Translations under genes and position numbers: made by a program | Part shown: piece after piece, positions 1 through 6,267 of the stretch | How positions within the stretch are numbered: the stretch's first letter is position 1 | Layout: each line of letters opens with the position of its first letter | DNA from: an uncultured bacterium | Lineage (GTDB): Bacteria > Bdellovibrionota_C > UBA2361 > CAKMMH01 | NCBI GenBank assembly: GCA_927798255.1 | Contig: CAKMMH010000072.1 | Span: forward strand, 1 to 8,386 | Direction of reading: 5' to 3' | Length of the DNA: 8,386 nucleotides | Notes under the pieces: generated by a model | What the model was told of the DNA's origin: nothing | The model's input: the letters and a program-made list of their open reading frames with translations, nothing else | Databases searched by the model: none

Positions 1-183
1 TGCGCAGAGTTTGGCAGTACTCTTATCGAAGATCTCAGCAAGCTTGTCAAAGCTTTTTTCTTGCAACTGCTCCATATCTTCAGCGAGACTGACGCTCACA
101 GAGATTTCCATAAAATGCTCAGCAGCATTCAGCCTGTAAAATTTTCTGAAGTTTTCCTTTGCGGCATCATCCTTGAAAGTCAT
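1..183 (-). CDS. 5' part of an unidentified small protein gene (runs off the left edge)
   Basis: Open frame of 61 codons from an ATG (complement of 181-183) to the window edge with no stop. The start is supported by an AAAGG Shine-Dalgarno-like sequence about 7 bases upstream and by a promoter at 259-287. The protein begins MTFKDDAAKENF and continues as a polar, probably helical segment rich in Glu, Lys, Ala and Asp, with no signal peptide or membrane segment. The family is not recognised. The helical, charged start could suit a phasin-like or other small helical protein, but that is a guess. Its codons (CTG, AAG, CTC, GCC, GTC) look richer in G+C than those of glgA next door. This may mean high expression or a different origin. 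It is transcribed in the same direction as glgA but separated from it by a terminator. Confidence 0.6.
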   Translation of the reverse strand, partial: MTFKDDAAKENFRKFYRLNAAEHFMEISVSVSLAEDMEQLQEKSFDKLAEIFDKSTAKLCA

Positions 184-258
184 ATAAACCCTTTCAAATT
201 CAAAACGAAGTTAACCTTTATTGATCGCGTAAACCAACATTACGCGCATAAGTTTAGT

Positions 259-287
259 ATTATTTCAAAATATTAAGCTTAAGTCAA
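259..287 (-). promoter_or_regulatory. Sigma70-type promoter of the left-edge gene
   Basis: On the minus strand, TTGACT (complement of 282-287) and AATAAT (complement of 259-264) are separated by exactly 17 bases. Initiation would fall near 252, giving a leader of about 70 bases before the ATG at 183. The -35 box directly abuts the T-run of the glgA terminator. Box matches are 5/6 and 5/6 to consensus, in AT-rich DNA where chance matches are common. Confidence 0.5.
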
Positions 288-332
288 ATAAAAAAAGAGG
301 ACTTGCAATAATTTCACAATGTAAGCCCTCTT
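288..332 (-). terminator. Rho-independent terminator of glgA
   Basis: The arms 295-307 and 320-332 pair over 13 positions with one A-C mismatch and one G-T pair. On the minus strand the stem is followed by seven T (complement of 290-296). It lies about 100 bases after the glgA stop and insulates glgA from the next minus-strand gene. On the plus strand the stem is followed only by TAAAAAT, so the minus orientation is preferred. Confidence 0.7.
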
Positions 333-346
333 AAAAATAGGAAGGC

Positions 347-373
347 TTTTATAAGAGCTAAGCCCTTATAAAA
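347..373. other. 9-bp hairpin between glgA and its terminator
   Basis: TTTTATAAG (347-355) and CTTATAAAA (365-373) form a perfect 9-bp stem with a 9-base loop. An alternative pairing, GGCTT (345-349) with AAGCC (360-364), overlaps it. No T-run follows on either strand, so it is not an obvious terminator. It would lie in the 3' UTR of glgA, or in the 5' leader of the decayed frame at 384-474. Confidence 0.4.
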
Positions 374-383
374 ACACACAAAT

Positions 384-474
384 AAAGGAGTAAACAATAT
401 GAAAAAATAAAAAACTACTTATAAATTTATTAATAAGTGCAGCTTTCTTTTATGCAATCTACACTATTATCTAA
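384..474 (+). pseudogene. Remnant 5' end of a secreted-protein gene (frameshifted signal peptide)
   Basis: A perfect Shine-Dalgarno AAAGGAG (384-390) sits 8 bases before an ATG (399-401), but the frame stops after M-K-K at a TAA. The ATG is followed by six A, one T and six A. Removing one base from this tract (for example T408) opens a frame with a lysine start and the hydrophobic stretch LLINLLISAAFFYA. This is an ideal signal-peptide shape, and the frame then ends at TAA 472-474. The last third overlaps the 3' end of glgA in antisense. The Shine-Dalgarno and signal-peptide pattern are seen directly. That it is a decayed gene cut off by glgA, and not a tiny phase-variable peptide, is inference. 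Confidence 0.4.
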
Positions 475-3000
475 ATAATCGTAAAATTCATACGGATTTA
501 ACACGCCTTTTATGTATTGGAACAACGAAATATAATTACTAACTCTATGGTTCCAATCGTGTCTTGCTTTTGCTGCCTGTAAGATCAAAGTTTCATTTAA
601 ATCTTTATCTTTTACAGTATTTAATCCGTAACACATCGCTCTATAGAATGCATCAGCTGTGTATGTATCAAACATAAATGCATTGCTTTCATTTGATAAG
701 TCGCCATAATTTCTAAGAGTTGCTGAAATTCCTCCAACATTACGTCCAATTACCAAAGTTCCACAAGCTATGGCTTCAAGCTGAACAATTCCACCAGGTT
801 CATAACGAGATGGCATCATAAAGAAATCACTTGCAGCGTGAATTTCTATTGCGTAATCGTGAGATACGAAATTGTAGATTCCACAAATTCTACCTGGGTA
901 TTTGTAAGATAAGTATTCAATGCAATTTCTTAAATTTCTTGCATGAGTATCACCATCTGTATAAGGGCCTGCAAAAACAAATTGGCTCTCTGGGTAATGA
1001 ATTAAGATTGCTTCAATTGCCGAAACGCCTTCTCCAGCTGGATTATTATACATAAGTTCTATTCCTTTTTGCTCTGCTATTCTACCAATAAATGAGAATA
1101 ATTTTGCATCAGGATTTACTTGTAATTTTAAATCTTTTTGTAATTTTTCTTTAATTCTACTCTTAAAAGAAATTATTTTTGAATAATAAGCCTTGTCATC
1201 TTCAGGTGAAATAGTATCTTCAAATTCATTTGTTCCTAAAGAAATAACTTTTCTTCTAATTGAGATTTGGTCAATTCCATTACTAATTCCAAACAAAGCA
1301 CCAGGTTTTGTCTTTATTAAATCAGTTAACCCTTCACCTCTATTCCAATCTAAAAGTTCTTCAGAATAAGGCTTACTTACAGTTAAAAGTGCGCCGTTTA
1401 AGTGAGTAATAGCTGCAGCTGTTAAATTTAGCATTCCTTTATTGCAAGGATGAGTCAACCCGTAAATATGGCATGGGGCAATTTCAAGCATACTAAATAA
1501 ATTTTGTCCACCATAATTTACAGGAATATTTCCATGGTAATCACGTCCGCAGTTATGAATCATATGAATTGTTTTGCAATTTGCAAAAGCAGGAGAGTTT
1601 GCATAACGAGCATCAAGTTTCATAAGTGGAGGAATTAAACCTGTCTGCCAATCATTTGATATTATAATTTGAGGGTTAATATCAAATAAAGGATTATTTA
1701 TAACTTCAAGGGCACCTCTTGATAAGAAGATTGTTCGTCTTAACTGCTCATCTGGATTAATTCTTGCGTATAAGTAATCAGCAAATCTTTTTGATCTTAA
1801 TAAAACAAGTTTAAAATTATCTTGTTTTGCAATATGAATAGTTACCCTTTCATGGAATGCATTTTGAAGTGTTGCGCCAGTTTGAATGTGTGAAATTCTT
1901 CCAAAAGGAATTGTGATCTCACCAGCATATTTTGGTTTTAAAATATGATTTCCAAACTTTATACCTGCTCTTAAAGTATAATCTGCACATGAATGCTTGC
2001 TTCCTTGGTCACATTCATAAATAGGGCTTATTAAAGTAACGCTAATCTTTTGTGAAATAGCTTTTAGTAAACCTTTCATAACTTCTGCAAGACCTCCAGC
2101 TGCCGCGTGCGGCCCTTCAGGAGAAACAAACACTGCTTCTCTTAATCCAAGAGTTTCAAGAGTGTCACATAATTCTTTTGCAGAAGATACTGTTTGATAT
2201 CCGTAATTTGAATCGTACTCACCTTTAGCAGCTTTGTAGTATTTTGTAAGAGTGTCTCTTAAATCTTTATCACATTTAGTGATATCGTATAAAATTTCTG
2301 AAAGATATTTTCTATTAGAATCTTTTTGTAACTTTTCAACAGAATTTTTAAAAGTTGAATAAGAAGATATACTATTTTTTAAAGTATTTTTTGTACTTTC
2401 TTGATAGTCAGTTCTCTTTTTTAATATCTTTTCAATTGTAAAAAAGCAGTCGTTTTCTATTCTAAATCTTGCATCATCATTTTGAGTTCCTTGCCATACA
2501 GGTTTTTCATTATTAGGGTATGTTGCATAAACTGTTGCGCCGAAGTTTCCTTTGCAAGGAATTACCCAAGTTTTATGAATCGTGTAATTTTGTTCATCAT
2601 TTTTAACAATTTCGTCTTTGTTAACTTGTAATGATTCCCAATTTTCAGGAATGTCATCGTAGCTTCCAAAATGAACGAAGAAATTTGTATGCTGTAAATA
2701 ATTATCATTTAAAGAAAAAGTAATATATAAATTAACTTCATTTCCGCGAATGTCTACATATGGTTTGGAAATGAATCTTAGTTCTTGTGATAAATTGATT
2801 TGTGGAATTGCGCTTTGATTCTTAAGATCATTTTCCTTTAATTCGGAAAAATCTCTACTAATATCGCTATCGATAACGATGTCTTGAATCTCATTATCGA
2901 TTATCATATTATTATTTTCGTTTAAAAAAGATTCTTTTAAATTCTCATTTATACTCACTTTATTCACCTTACCCTTAAACAATGTTTTGCATTTATCCAA
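430..3000 (-). CDS. glgA: Glycogen (starch) synthase, GT5 family, with long N-terminal extension
   Basis: Transfers glucosyl units from a nucleotide-sugar to the non-reducing end of a growing alpha-1,4-glucan in the cytoplasm. The protein is 856 residues, against about 480 for a typical bacterial GlgA. Residues 1-70 are polar. Residues 75-190 look like a beta-rich carbohydrate-binding module (Trp/Tyr-rich, ending WQGTQNDDARFRI). Residues 190-285 are a Lys/Glu linker. The catalytic part begins near 288. Seen in it are AAAGGLAEV (299-307), SNDWQTGL (448-455), the GISNGID stretch (571-577), GRIAEQKG (639-646, Arg640 and Lys645) and RYEPGG with the expected Glu734. The usual K-x-G-G-L lysine is alanine (Ala300), so donor binding may differ. 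ATG at 3000 has no Shine-Dalgarno. A GTG at 2958 has AAGGTG six bases upstream and may be the true start, 14 residues shorter. A terminator lies downstream at 288-332. Confidence 0.9.
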   Translation of the reverse strand: MDKCKTLFKGKVNKVSINENLKESFLNENNNMIIDNEIQDIVIDSDISRDFSELKENDLKNQSAIPQINLSQELRFISKPYVDIRGNEVNLYITFSLNDNYLQHTNFFVHFGSYDDIPENWESLQVNKDEIVKNDEQNYTIHKTWVIPCKGNFGATVYATYPNNEKPVWQGTQNDDARFRIENDCFFTIEKILKKRTDYQESTKNTLKNSISSYSTFKNSVEKLQKDSNRKYLSEILYDITKCDKDLRDTLTKYYKAAKGEYDSNYGYQTVSSAKELCDTLETLGLREAVFVSPEGPHAAAGGLAEVMKGLLKAISQKISVTLISPIYECDQGSKHSCADYTLRAGIKFGNHILKPKYAGEITIPFGRISHIQTGATLQNAFHERVTIHIAKQDNFKLVLLRSKRFADYLYARINPDEQLRRTIFLSRGALEVINNPLFDINPQIIISNDWQTGLIPPLMKLDARYANSPAFANCKTIHMIHNCGRDYHGNIPVNYGGQNLFSMLEIAPCHIYGLTHPCNKGMLNLTAAAITHLNGALLTVSKPYSEELLDWNRGEGLTDLIKTKPGALFGISNGIDQISIRRKVISLGTNEFEDTISPEDDKAYYSKIISFKSRIKEKLQKDLKLQVNPDAKLFSFIGRIAEQKGIELMYNNPAGEGVSAIEAILIHYPESQFVFAGPYTDGDTHARNLRNCIEYLSYKYPGRICGIYNFVSHDYAIEIHAASDFFMMPSRYEPGGIVQLEAIACGTLVIGRNVGGISATLRNYGDLSNESNAFMFDTYTADAFYRAMCYGLNTVKDKDLNETLILQAAKARHDWNHRVSNYISLFQYIKGVLNPYEFYDYLDNSVDCIKESCTY

Positions 3001-3230
3001 AAATTATTAAAGATTTTGAAATCACTAATAATTTTTTCTTGTATTTCTCATTTGTTTATAAGAAAGATGCAAATAAGTTGTCTTTGTTGCTTGTGAAAAA
3101 GTAAATTTTCTATTCTGTTACAAAACTTTTACAAAATACAAAATTTTTATAAATTATATAAAATTTTTTATATTTACGATACAAAAAATTTAAATTAAAA
3201 TAATAAATTTTTTACAATTAATTTTTATAA
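3001..3230. other. AT-rich gap between mscL and glgA
   Basis: No gene is supported here. The DNA is almost pure A/T with long runs of A and T. A TATAAT-like box occurs on the minus strand within the complement of 3150-3165, but no convincing -35 sits at the right distance, so I cannot place the glgA promoter with confidence. It must lie in this stretch if glgA has its own transcript. Confidence 0.4.
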
Positions 3231-3271
3231 CGTTAGAAGTGTGAAAAGGTGTGAAACGTTAGGGTGAAAAG
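3231..3271 (+). repeat. Imperfect direct repeat CGTTAG...GTGAAAAG
   Basis: CGTTAGAAGTGTGAAAAG (3231-3248) recurs as CGTTAGGGTGAAAAG (3257-3271), 26 bases further on. A related GTGTGAAACG (3250-3259) lies between. The three GTGAAA-type units are the only G-rich cluster in this gap. They could be binding sites for a regulator of mscL or glgA. The repeat is seen directly; the role is inference. Confidence 0.45.
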
Positions 3272-3320
3272 CTTAAGCAAAAAGTTGGTTTTGGCGATGT
3301 TTAAACAAGCTTTTAACCCT
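3261..3320. repeat. 14-bp inverted repeat downstream of mscL
   Basis: AGGGTGAAAAGCTT (3261-3274) is the reverse complement of AAGCTTTTAACCCT (3307-3320) at 13 of 14 positions. The 32-base loop contains the palindrome GTTTAAAC (3299-3306). It starts 20 bases after the mscL stop. On the minus strand no T-run follows the second arm (T7 lies before the first arm), so it is not a classical terminator. It may still act as a 3'-end stem for the mscL mRNA. Confidence 0.5.
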
Positions 3321-3340
3321 AAAAAAAGATAGTTTAGAGC

Positions 3341-3772
3341 TTATTTGTTTTTTTCTTTTAAAATATCTCTAATTTCTGTAAGTAAAGCTTCTTCCTTAGT
3401 TGGCTCTGGTGGAGTTATCTTGTCGGCTTCTTTTTTTTCTTTTATTGCAAGAGTTCTAAGAGCATTCATAGCCTTAATTACAGCAAAAATTGCAATTGCT
3501 ACGATAATAAAATCAATTGTGCATTGAATAAAATTACCATAATTAAGAGTTACAGCTGGAGCGTTTCCCTTTGCAGCTTTTAATACAAACTTTAAATCTT
3601 TAAAGTCCACGCCACCAACAATTATTCCAAGAGGAGGAGTAATAACATCGTTAACTAATGAAGTAACAATTTTACCAAATGCAGCACCAATAATAATACC
3701 TACTGCCATATCAACAACGTTACCTTTTAGGGCAAACTCACGAAATTCTTTTAGTATTGAAGTTATTTTCAT
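3341..3772 (-). CDS. mscL: Large-conductance mechanosensitive channel MscL
   Basis: Forms the homopentameric inner-membrane pore that opens under high membrane tension and releases solutes after osmotic down-shock. From the chosen ATG (3772) the protein is 143 residues, close to the 136 of E. coli. It begins [18 protein letters not shown], the family's N-terminal amphipathic helix. TM1 follows with the pore-lining Gly-rich stretch [18 protein letters not shown]. Then come the periplasmic loop and TM2 (about residues 83-104, [17 protein letters not shown]). The C-terminal bundle helix is [19 protein letters not shown]. An in-frame ATG at 3793 would add seven residues, but it has no ribosome site. 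The ATG at 3772 has AAAGAG six bases upstream and matches the family start. It lies 103 bases downstream of the truncated ABC-F gene in the same direction. Identification is secure. Confidence 0.95.
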   Translation of the reverse strand: MKITSILKEFREFALKGNVVDMAVGIIIGAAFGKIVTSLVNDVITPPLGIIVGGVDFKDLKFVLKAAKGNAPAVTLNYGNFIQCTIDFIIVAIAIFAVIKAMNALRTLAIKEKKEADKITPPEPTKEEALLTEIRDILKEKNK

Positions 3773-3896
3773 AGAAATCTCTTTATTAATCATGATATTA
3801 AAAATTTTGCATTAATCAGCGTTTCATTAACTATACACATTAAAAGTAAATTTTAAAAGAATAAAAAGTATAATGATTTTAACGTATTATGTATTA

Positions 3897-5156
3897 TTAT
3901 TTTATCAACTCTAATCCATTATTTGTAAGCTTGTATACTTTTGTTGCAACTTCATTAATTACCATTCTATCATGAGATATAATTAATGCAGCTCCAGGAA
4001 AATCAATTAAGAATTGTCTAAAAGCTCTATTTGATAGTGGATATAGGTTATTTGTCGGCTCGTCTAAAAATAGAAAATTTGGCTTTTGAAGCAAAAGACT
4101 TGTAATTAAAGTTTTGCACTTTTGCCCACCGCTTAAAAGAGAAATGCTTTTATCCATATCGTCTCTTTTAAAATTCATGTGCCCAAGAAGTGTTTTTATA
4201 GTTGTTATATCATCTGAATGCTTCTTTAAAATATCTACTGGGGATAAAGTGGAATTTTCAAGCGTTTCTTGATAATTTTGGGGAAGATATCCTACGTTTA
4301 CACTAGAATCGTTTAGATTTTTTAAATATGTTAATATTTCATTTAAAAGTGTAGATTTTCCCTTTCCGTTATCTCCTATTATTACAACTTTTTCTGGCCC
4401 TTGAATGTAAAGTTTAATGTTTTTAGAAAGCACTCTATCTTTAATTTTGAATAAAGGAGTTTCAAATTGAAGCATTACTTTACCATTACTTACCTTGCAC
4501 TCATTAGGAACAAGAAGTCTAATACTTTCATTAAGCTCTACGGCTTCTGGCTTATCTTTATCGTTAAGTAAATCTTGTTTTTTCTGCGTAATTTGCTGAA
4601 GTGCCTTTTTTTCTCCACGATTTACTCTACCTTTTTCTGCAGCGTTTTGAGGTTTTGCCTTTTTTGATTTCTCAGCAAACTTTTCCTTAAATTCTGCAAG
4701 TTCTCTTTTTTGCTTTTTTTGTTCCTTTTTGAAAGCCTCGATTTTTTCTTTAGAATGTGAAACTTCATCTTCAAATTCTTTTAAAAATTCTTTATAGCCA
4801 TTTCCAGAGTACCTATAAATTGGTTTTAATGTTTTTCCTCTTTGTAAAAACAAGATGTTTGTGCTTACATTTTCTAGAAATTGCTCATCGTGCGATACTA
4901 TTATAGTGGTACCATCAAAGTTTTTTATAAATGTTTCAAGCCATAAAATTGTGCTTAAGTCTAGATGGTTTGTAGGTTCATCTAAAAGAATTACAGATGG
5001 AGCATTTAATATAAGTTTTACGATTTCAAGTTTTTTAAGCTCTCCGTGACTTAAAATTGCCAGAATCTTATCATCTTCAAAAAAAGTATCTAGGTTAATA
5101 TTTAATTTATCAAAAATGCTTGCAACCTCTGTGTATCTATTCCAATCTGCATTTAA
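3897..5156 (-). pseudogene. 5'-truncated ABC-F ATPase
   Basis: ABC-F proteins carry two ABC domains on one soluble chain and act on the ribosome (translation factors or antibiotic resistance). The frame is open from 5156, just after an in-frame TGA (5159-5157), to a TAA at 3897: 419 residues with no ATG near the beginning. Intact members usually have 500-650. The first ABC domain lacks Walker A and the Q-loop. It retains a changed signature LSHGE (5054-5040, usually LSGGE), Walker B with DEPTNHLD (D at 4982) and the switch VSHDE. A Lys/Glu-rich coiled linker follows. The second domain is whole: Walker A GDNGKGKST (about 4376-4350), LSGGQ (about 4136-4122), FLFLDEPTNNL and ISHDR. In it NHLD has become NNLY. 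A TTG at 4853 is only an internal possibility. The missing start is not found upstream as far as dnaX. Loss of one ATP site suggests a dead or repurposed gene. Confidence 0.75.
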
Positions 5157-5157
5157 T

Positions 5158-5517
5158 CAAGTCAAGTTCACTCGATGTTTGCATTTCTGCTAGTGAACCG
5201 CATTAACCCATATATTTTTGCTAGTTAGTCTATAAGTATGGCTCCATCATGCACTTATAACTACATTTTGGCCACGCTGTGTGTGGTTTAGCTAGCCAGA
5301 CGACTAAGTTCTAGCGGAGCTAGCGGGGGAAATCGCTACTTTATTGCAGATATAAGAGTTATCCAAAGACGATTTCTCGTCCTCCCCCCCGTTTCTTCAT
5401 GAATCTATTAGTTTTGAATCTAAACAATCTTATCTTTTCGCGTGTGTCTAAAATAAGTGTGCTAATTAAACTAAACACCTACTCAGACATTTGGATTCTG
5501 TTGATAATCACAAAGCG
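5158..5517 (-). ncRNA. Candidate structured non-coding RNA (unknown family)
   Basis: No reading frame is convincing, and the block is more G+C-rich than its flanks. It contains many exact helices (plus-strand coordinates): 5166-5172 with 5192-5198 (7 bp, with GCA-TTTC-TGC inside), 5231-5237 with 5253-5259 (7 bp, with ATGG-CT-CCAT stacked inside), and 5225-5230 with 5302-5307 (6 bp, closing a multibranch that includes CCAC/GTGG 5272-5286). Further helices are 5311-5315 with 5319-5323, 5324-5329 with 5386-5391 (CGGGGG/CCCCCG), 5368-5372 with 5377-5381, and 5445-5449 with 5485-5489. Read on the minus strand, the hairpin 5368-5381 is GACGA-GAAA-TCGTC, a GNRA tetraloop. This favours the minus strand, as does the promoter at 5524-5552. 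The tetranucleotide CTAG, rare in many bacterial coding regions, occurs five times within 135 bases. No tmRNA (tRNA-like ends, T-loop, tag) or RNase P (GAGGAAAGTCC) marks are seen. The exact ends are uncertain. Confidence 0.5.
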
Positions 5518-5523
5518 TTCGTT

Positions 5524-5552
5524 ATTATGCTCATACTATAATTCTTAGTTAA
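5524..5552 (-). promoter_or_regulatory. Promoter for the minus-strand structured RNA
   Basis: On the minus strand, TTAACT (complement of 5547-5552) and CATAAT (complement of 5524-5529) lie exactly 17 bases apart. Initiation would fall near 5517, just before the first strong helices. The same transcript could run on into the truncated ABC-F frame, since no T-run terminator separates them. Confidence 0.45.
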
Positions 5553-5775
5553 ATAATATTTTAAAAATTTATATAAAATTTATGAAAAAAATAAGAACTT
5601 TAAAAGAATTTACAATTTGAAAATGAATAATTAATTATGAATGAATTTTAAAAATATAATGTAATGAAATGAAACTCTATAAGAAAGAAATAAGTGAGAA
5701 AGAATGAATAAATGGGAAGGAGGAAAGCAAATCTGCTTCTTCCTAAATAATATATGATAAGATTAAAAACCATTA
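5553..5775. other. AT- and purine-rich spacer with one hairpin
   Basis: No gene is seen. The stretch is A/T-rich and, from about 5680, purine-rich on the plus strand (GAAAGAAATAAG-type). It includes a perfect Shine-Dalgarno-like AAGGAGG near 5716-5722, but no start codon follows at a usable distance. GGAAAGCA pairs with TGCTTCTTCC (5722-5743) with one bulge, and no T-run follows. This may be an end element for one of the flanking RNAs. Confidence 0.35.
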
Positions 5776-5777
5776 TG

Positions 5778-5853
5778 TTGTATATGATATGTTGTATACA
5801 AAAACCTTATATGTCTAATAACCTTTTATTTTATTTTGTACAAAAACCGTATA
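5778..5853. repeat. Palindromic TTGTATACAA / TTGTACAA direct repeats
   Basis: TTGTATA occurs at 5778-5784 and again at 5792-5798. The second is part of the perfect palindrome TTGTATACAA (5792-5801), followed by AAAACC and TTATA. A related unit, the palindrome TTGTACAA (5836-5843) followed by AAACC and GTATA, lies 44 bases further on. TTGTAT (5792-5797) with TCTAAT (5814-5819) at 16 bases is a possible plus-strand promoter for the RNA candidate downstream. The palindromes look like operator half-sites. The role is inferred. Confidence 0.4.
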
Positions 5854-5869
5854 AACTGTCCTCCTAATT

Positions 5870-6170
5870 CACCGGCTGCCAGCAAGTTTTTTGCGAAACG
5901 TTCGTTTTTTGTAAAAACAGATAAAGTTGTGCAGGCTTTAAGTTGCAAAATCGCTAAAAACACCAAAGAGCCTGTCGACACATTTCACATTAACCGCAGC
6001 AGCCGGCTAAGGGGAATCACTATAGGATGTTAGAAGTCATCTTATAATGCGATCGCCTAAGAAGAGTCCGAAAAGCATCGAAATGTGGGGATCGATGTAC
6101 GAAGAGTCCTGAAGAGAGGCGATTCTATGAGGCTATATTATTTTGTTAATCCTGTCAGAGGATTAATATT
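5870..6170 (+). ncRNA. Candidate structured RNA with a duplicated GAAGAGTCC motif
   Basis: Three helical domains are seen in order. The first is closed by CCGGCTGC (5872-5879) with GCAGCCGG (5999-6006), and CAGGCT (5932-5937) pairs with AGCCTG (5969-5974) inside it. The second is a 9-bp hairpin, TATAGGATG (6021-6029) with CATCTTATA (6038-6046). The third is a long stem, ATCGCCT (6052-6058) with AGGCGAT (6117-6123), whose inner stem is CATCGA (6076-6081) with TCGATG (6092-6097). In the third domain GAAGAGTCC occurs once on each side of the internal loop (6061-6069 and 6101-6109). A terminator-like hairpin follows at 6146-6166, which favours the plus strand. Short open frames exist on both strands (about 65 codons plus, about 55 codons minus), but neither has a ribosome site or a recognisable family. 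The helices argue for RNA. Confidence 0.45.
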
Positions 6171-6175
6171 TTAAA
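6146..6175 (+). terminator. Hairpin terminator ending the candidate RNA
   Basis: TTAATCCT (6146-6153) and AGGATTAA (6159-6166) form a perfect 8-bp stem with a GTCAG loop, followed by TATTTT. The T-run is short and interrupted, so it is a moderate terminator. On the minus strand no T-run follows. Confidence 0.5.
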
Positions 6176-6232
6176 ACGTTCTTATTTTTAGATTTAATAG
6201 AACTATTTTTACAAATTATTCCCTAAATTTCC

Positions 6233-6261
6233 TTGAATTTTTTATTATGTTTTCTTATAAT
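6233..6261 (+). promoter_or_regulatory. Promoter of the SRP RNA gene
   Basis: TTGAAT (6233-6238) and TATAAT (6256-6261) are separated by exactly 17 bases. Counting seven bases on from the -10 box puts initiation at 6268, the first paired base of the SRP RNA. This agreement between promoter and RNA end supports both calls. Confidence 0.8.
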
Positions 6262-6267
6262 CAAAAA

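Noticed and set aside
5498..5509. DnaA-box-like TTATCAACA on the minus strand, suggesting an origin
   Set aside because: A single imperfect box, with no cluster and no dnaA or dnaN nearby.
5158..5520. tmRNA or RNase P RNA
   Set aside because: No tRNA-like acceptor ends, GTTCRA T-loop or tag ending in Ala-Ala, and no GAGGAAAGTCC / ACAGAAA pair on either strand.
6008..6026. T7-like promoter, matching the 19-base core at 15 positions including CACTATAGG
   Set aside because: No phage genes are present, the match fails in the recognition half, and most of the matching bases lie in a 9-bp RNA hairpin. Probably chance.
5836..6033. A plus-strand frame of about 65 codons starting with TTG, and an overlapping minus-strand frame containing FTKNERFAKNLLAAGELGG
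   Set aside because: Neither has a ribosome site or a recognised family. They overlap each other, and the same stretch is better explained by long complementary helices.
6049..6056. GCGATCGC octamer, as in cyanobacterial HIP1
   Set aside because: A single copy in an otherwise AT-rich window. It belongs to the base of an RNA stem.
6051..6124. Hammerhead ribozyme-like elements (GAAA at 6070-6073 and CTGAAGAG at 6109-6116 around a stem)
   Set aside because: In a permuted type II layout the stem next to GAAA has an extra G, and stem I would be almost absent, so the catalytic core cannot be completed.
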